From positions 1 through 6,244 of the forward strand of contig WTKG01000109.1 in the NCBI GenBank assembly GCA_011524475.1: DNA of 6,244 nt. Reading direction: 5' to 3'. This DNA comes from Demequinaceae bacterium (lineage in GTDB: Bacteria; Actinomycetota; Actinomycetes; Actinomycetales; Demequinaceae). Below are positions 5,060-6,244 of the stretch, piece by piece (position 1 is the stretch's first letter; the number at the start of each line of letters is the position of its first letter). A model generated the notes under the pieces. The model searched no databases and was not told the DNA's origin. It was given only the letters and a program-made list of their open reading frames with translations. Both the position numbers and the translations under genes were made by a program.

Positions 5060-6244
5060 ATGACAGATAAAAAACGCCGCAGCAGACCTCAACGCCCGAG
5101 CACTGGCGTGCGACGCCAGGGCACGTCTCGGGTGGGTGAGTCGAGCCGTCATACCTCCCTCCAGTCCCGCACTTCCCAGTCGCGCAGTACTGCCAGCAGG
5201 TCTCGTTCTCAGGGGCGCACCACCAACCGGATGCGCAAGCGCCGACCGTTGTGGCAACGCTTCCTCATCAGCACTGGCGCCTGGGCCCTCACAGCTCTTC
5301 TCGCGGTCACCGCTGTGGCCGTATTGGGGTTGACCATTGCCTATCAACGCCTCGACGTGCTCACTCCAGACGATTTTGCGCAAGCGCAATCCTCCACGTT
5401 CTATTACGACGACGGTGAGCGGGTGATAGGCCGTCTTGGAGTAGCAAATCGTGAAGTGGTGGCGTTAGAAGACCTCCCTGACCATGTGGGCCAGGTGTTT
5501 GTGGCGGCAGAAGACCGCACCTTCTACACCAACCCCGGCGTGGACGTGGTGAGTACGGCACGCGCCCTGTTCAACACGGTGGTTCTGGGCAAACGCCAAG
5601 GCGGCTCGACCATCACCCAGCAATACGTCGAGCGCTATTACGTAGGCGAAACGGTCACGGACATCCCCGGAAAAATCACCGAGGCATTGCAAGCACTCAA
5701 GATTGATCGCCAAGAAGAAAAAGACCAGATTCTTGAGAACTACATCAACACGGTCTACTTTGGCCGCGGCGCCTACGGCGTGCAAGCGGCGGCCCGCGAA
5801 TACTTCGCCAAAGATGCGGCCGACCTCACGGTCGCAGAAGCCGCCTTGCTTGCTGGCCTGTTGCCAGCCCCCAGCCGCCTGGACCCTCGCATCAGCCCCG
5901 ACCAGGCCGAATTCCGCTGGAACTACGTGCTCGACGGGATGGAAGAACTCGCGTGGCTAGACCCTGTCGCCCGGCAAACCATGAGCTTCCCTGAAGCCAT
6001 CACCTACCAAAACGACAACGTCTTTGGCGGAAGCAATGGATATCTTCTCCAGGCCGCCATTGAAGAAGTAGAAGCCGTGACCGGCCTCACCCGCGAACAA
6101 ATCGACGCAGGCGGCTACAGCATCATCACCACCATTGACCGCAACGCCCAACAAGCAGGCCGTGCCGCGGTGGACCGCGTTCCCGACGGTGCAGACCCCA
6201 ACCTGCGCATCGCGGCCGTCGCCATAGATGCGTCTAGTGGTGCC
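5060..6244 (+). CDS. ponA: Class A penicillin-binding protein, PonA type (partial, first 395 aa)
   Basis: A bifunctional cell-wall synthase: glycosyltransferase of family GT51 that polymerises lipid II, followed by a transpeptidase that cross-links the glycan. Residues 1-66 are a basic Ser/Arg/Thr/Gln-rich cytoplasmic tail. A membrane helix spans about 69-93, so the rest is extracytoplasmic. GT51 motifs are EDRTFYTNPGVD (151-162, catalytic Glu151), RQGGSTITQQ (179-188), GKITE (204-208, second Glu208) and KDQILENYINTVYFGRGAYG (221-240). The transpeptidase domain begins at about RIAAVAIDASSG (383-394) and is cut by the window edge before its Ser-x-x-Lys. Oddities are the absence of the His often found in motif 1 and Gly for Arg before Lys205. 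ATG 5060 has no clear ribosome binding site. GTG 5042 is the only longer in-frame start, because TGA 5039-5041 precedes it. Confidence 0.95.
   Translation, partial: MTDKKRRSRPQRPSTGVRRQGTSRVGESSRHTSLQSRTSQSRSTASRSRSQGRTTNRMRKRRPLWQRFLISTGAWALTALLAVTAVAVLGLTIAYQRLDVLTPDDFAQAQSSTFYYDDGERVIGRLGVANREVVALEDLPDHVGQVFVAAEDRTFYTNPGVDVVSTARALFNTVVLGKRQGGSTITQQYVERYYVGETVTDIPGKITEALQALKIDRQEEKDQILENYINTVYFGRGAYGVQAAAREYFAKDAADLTVAEAALLAGLLPAPSRLDPRISPDQAEFRWNYVLDGMEELAWLDPVARQTMSFPEAITYQNDNVFGGSNGYLLQAAIEEVEAVTGLTREQIDAGGYSIITTIDRNAQQAGRAAVDRVPDGADPNLRIAAVAIDASSGA

Noticed and set aside
1..6244. CRISPR arrays, transposases, integrase genes, tRNA or rRNA
   Set aside because: No direct-repeat arrays, terminal inverted repeats, recombinase motifs or RNA gene structures were seen on either strand by eye.

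Overview
The window reads as ordinary chromosomal DNA from a high-GC Gram-positive bacterium (Actinomycetota). The reasons are a clear actinobacterial-type myo-inositol-3-phosphate synthase (Ino1), a PadR-family regulator directly upstream of it, a divergent class A penicillin-binding protein with a long basic cytoplasmic tail, and frequent GTG/TTG starts. Hand-counted GC is about 60% in ino1 and about 70% in part of the PBP gene. From memory, the ino1 / padR / (divergent) class A PBP neighbourhood resembles that of Mycobacterium tuberculosis (Rv0046c, Rv0047c, ponA1 nearby). The family cannot be fixed from the sequence; a member of the Actinomycetaceae or a relative is a guess.

Left block (about 1-1953, + strand): a tightly packed operon. 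It holds the tail of an upstream gene (ends 101), two small five-helix membrane proteins of unrecognised family (85-639 and 657-1298), and a TetR-type repressor (1285-1953) that starts with TTG inside the end of the second membrane gene. The membrane proteins share a similar layout and an R-(V/F)-D-P motif after the first helix, so they may be diverged paralogues. The TetR protein is the obvious candidate to control them. A weak hairpin plus T-run follows the operon.

Middle block (1983-4925, - strand, read right to left): padR (start 4925), then ino1 12 bp later with its ribosome binding site touching the padR stop, then 105 bp further on a 390-residue pentapeptide-repeat protein. The repeat region is built on alternating 5- and 6-residue spacing of Phe (an 11-residue period) with two register breaks. 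It is lower in GC than its neighbours.

Right block (4926-6244): a 134-bp divergent intergenic region carries a 7-5-7 inverted repeat that overlaps the -10 of a probable padR promoter, which is a good PadR operator candidate. The class A PBP follows and runs off the window: the transglycosylase domain is complete and the transpeptidase domain has just begun.

Functionally, the PadR-Ino1 pair controls inositol supply (phosphatidylinositol, mycothiol and related lipids) and the PBP builds peptidoglycan, so the right half is cell-envelope themed. Nothing indicates a mobile element, CRISPR array, rRNA or tRNA. The least explained items are the membrane pair with its TetR regulator and the 11-residue-period pentapeptide protein.
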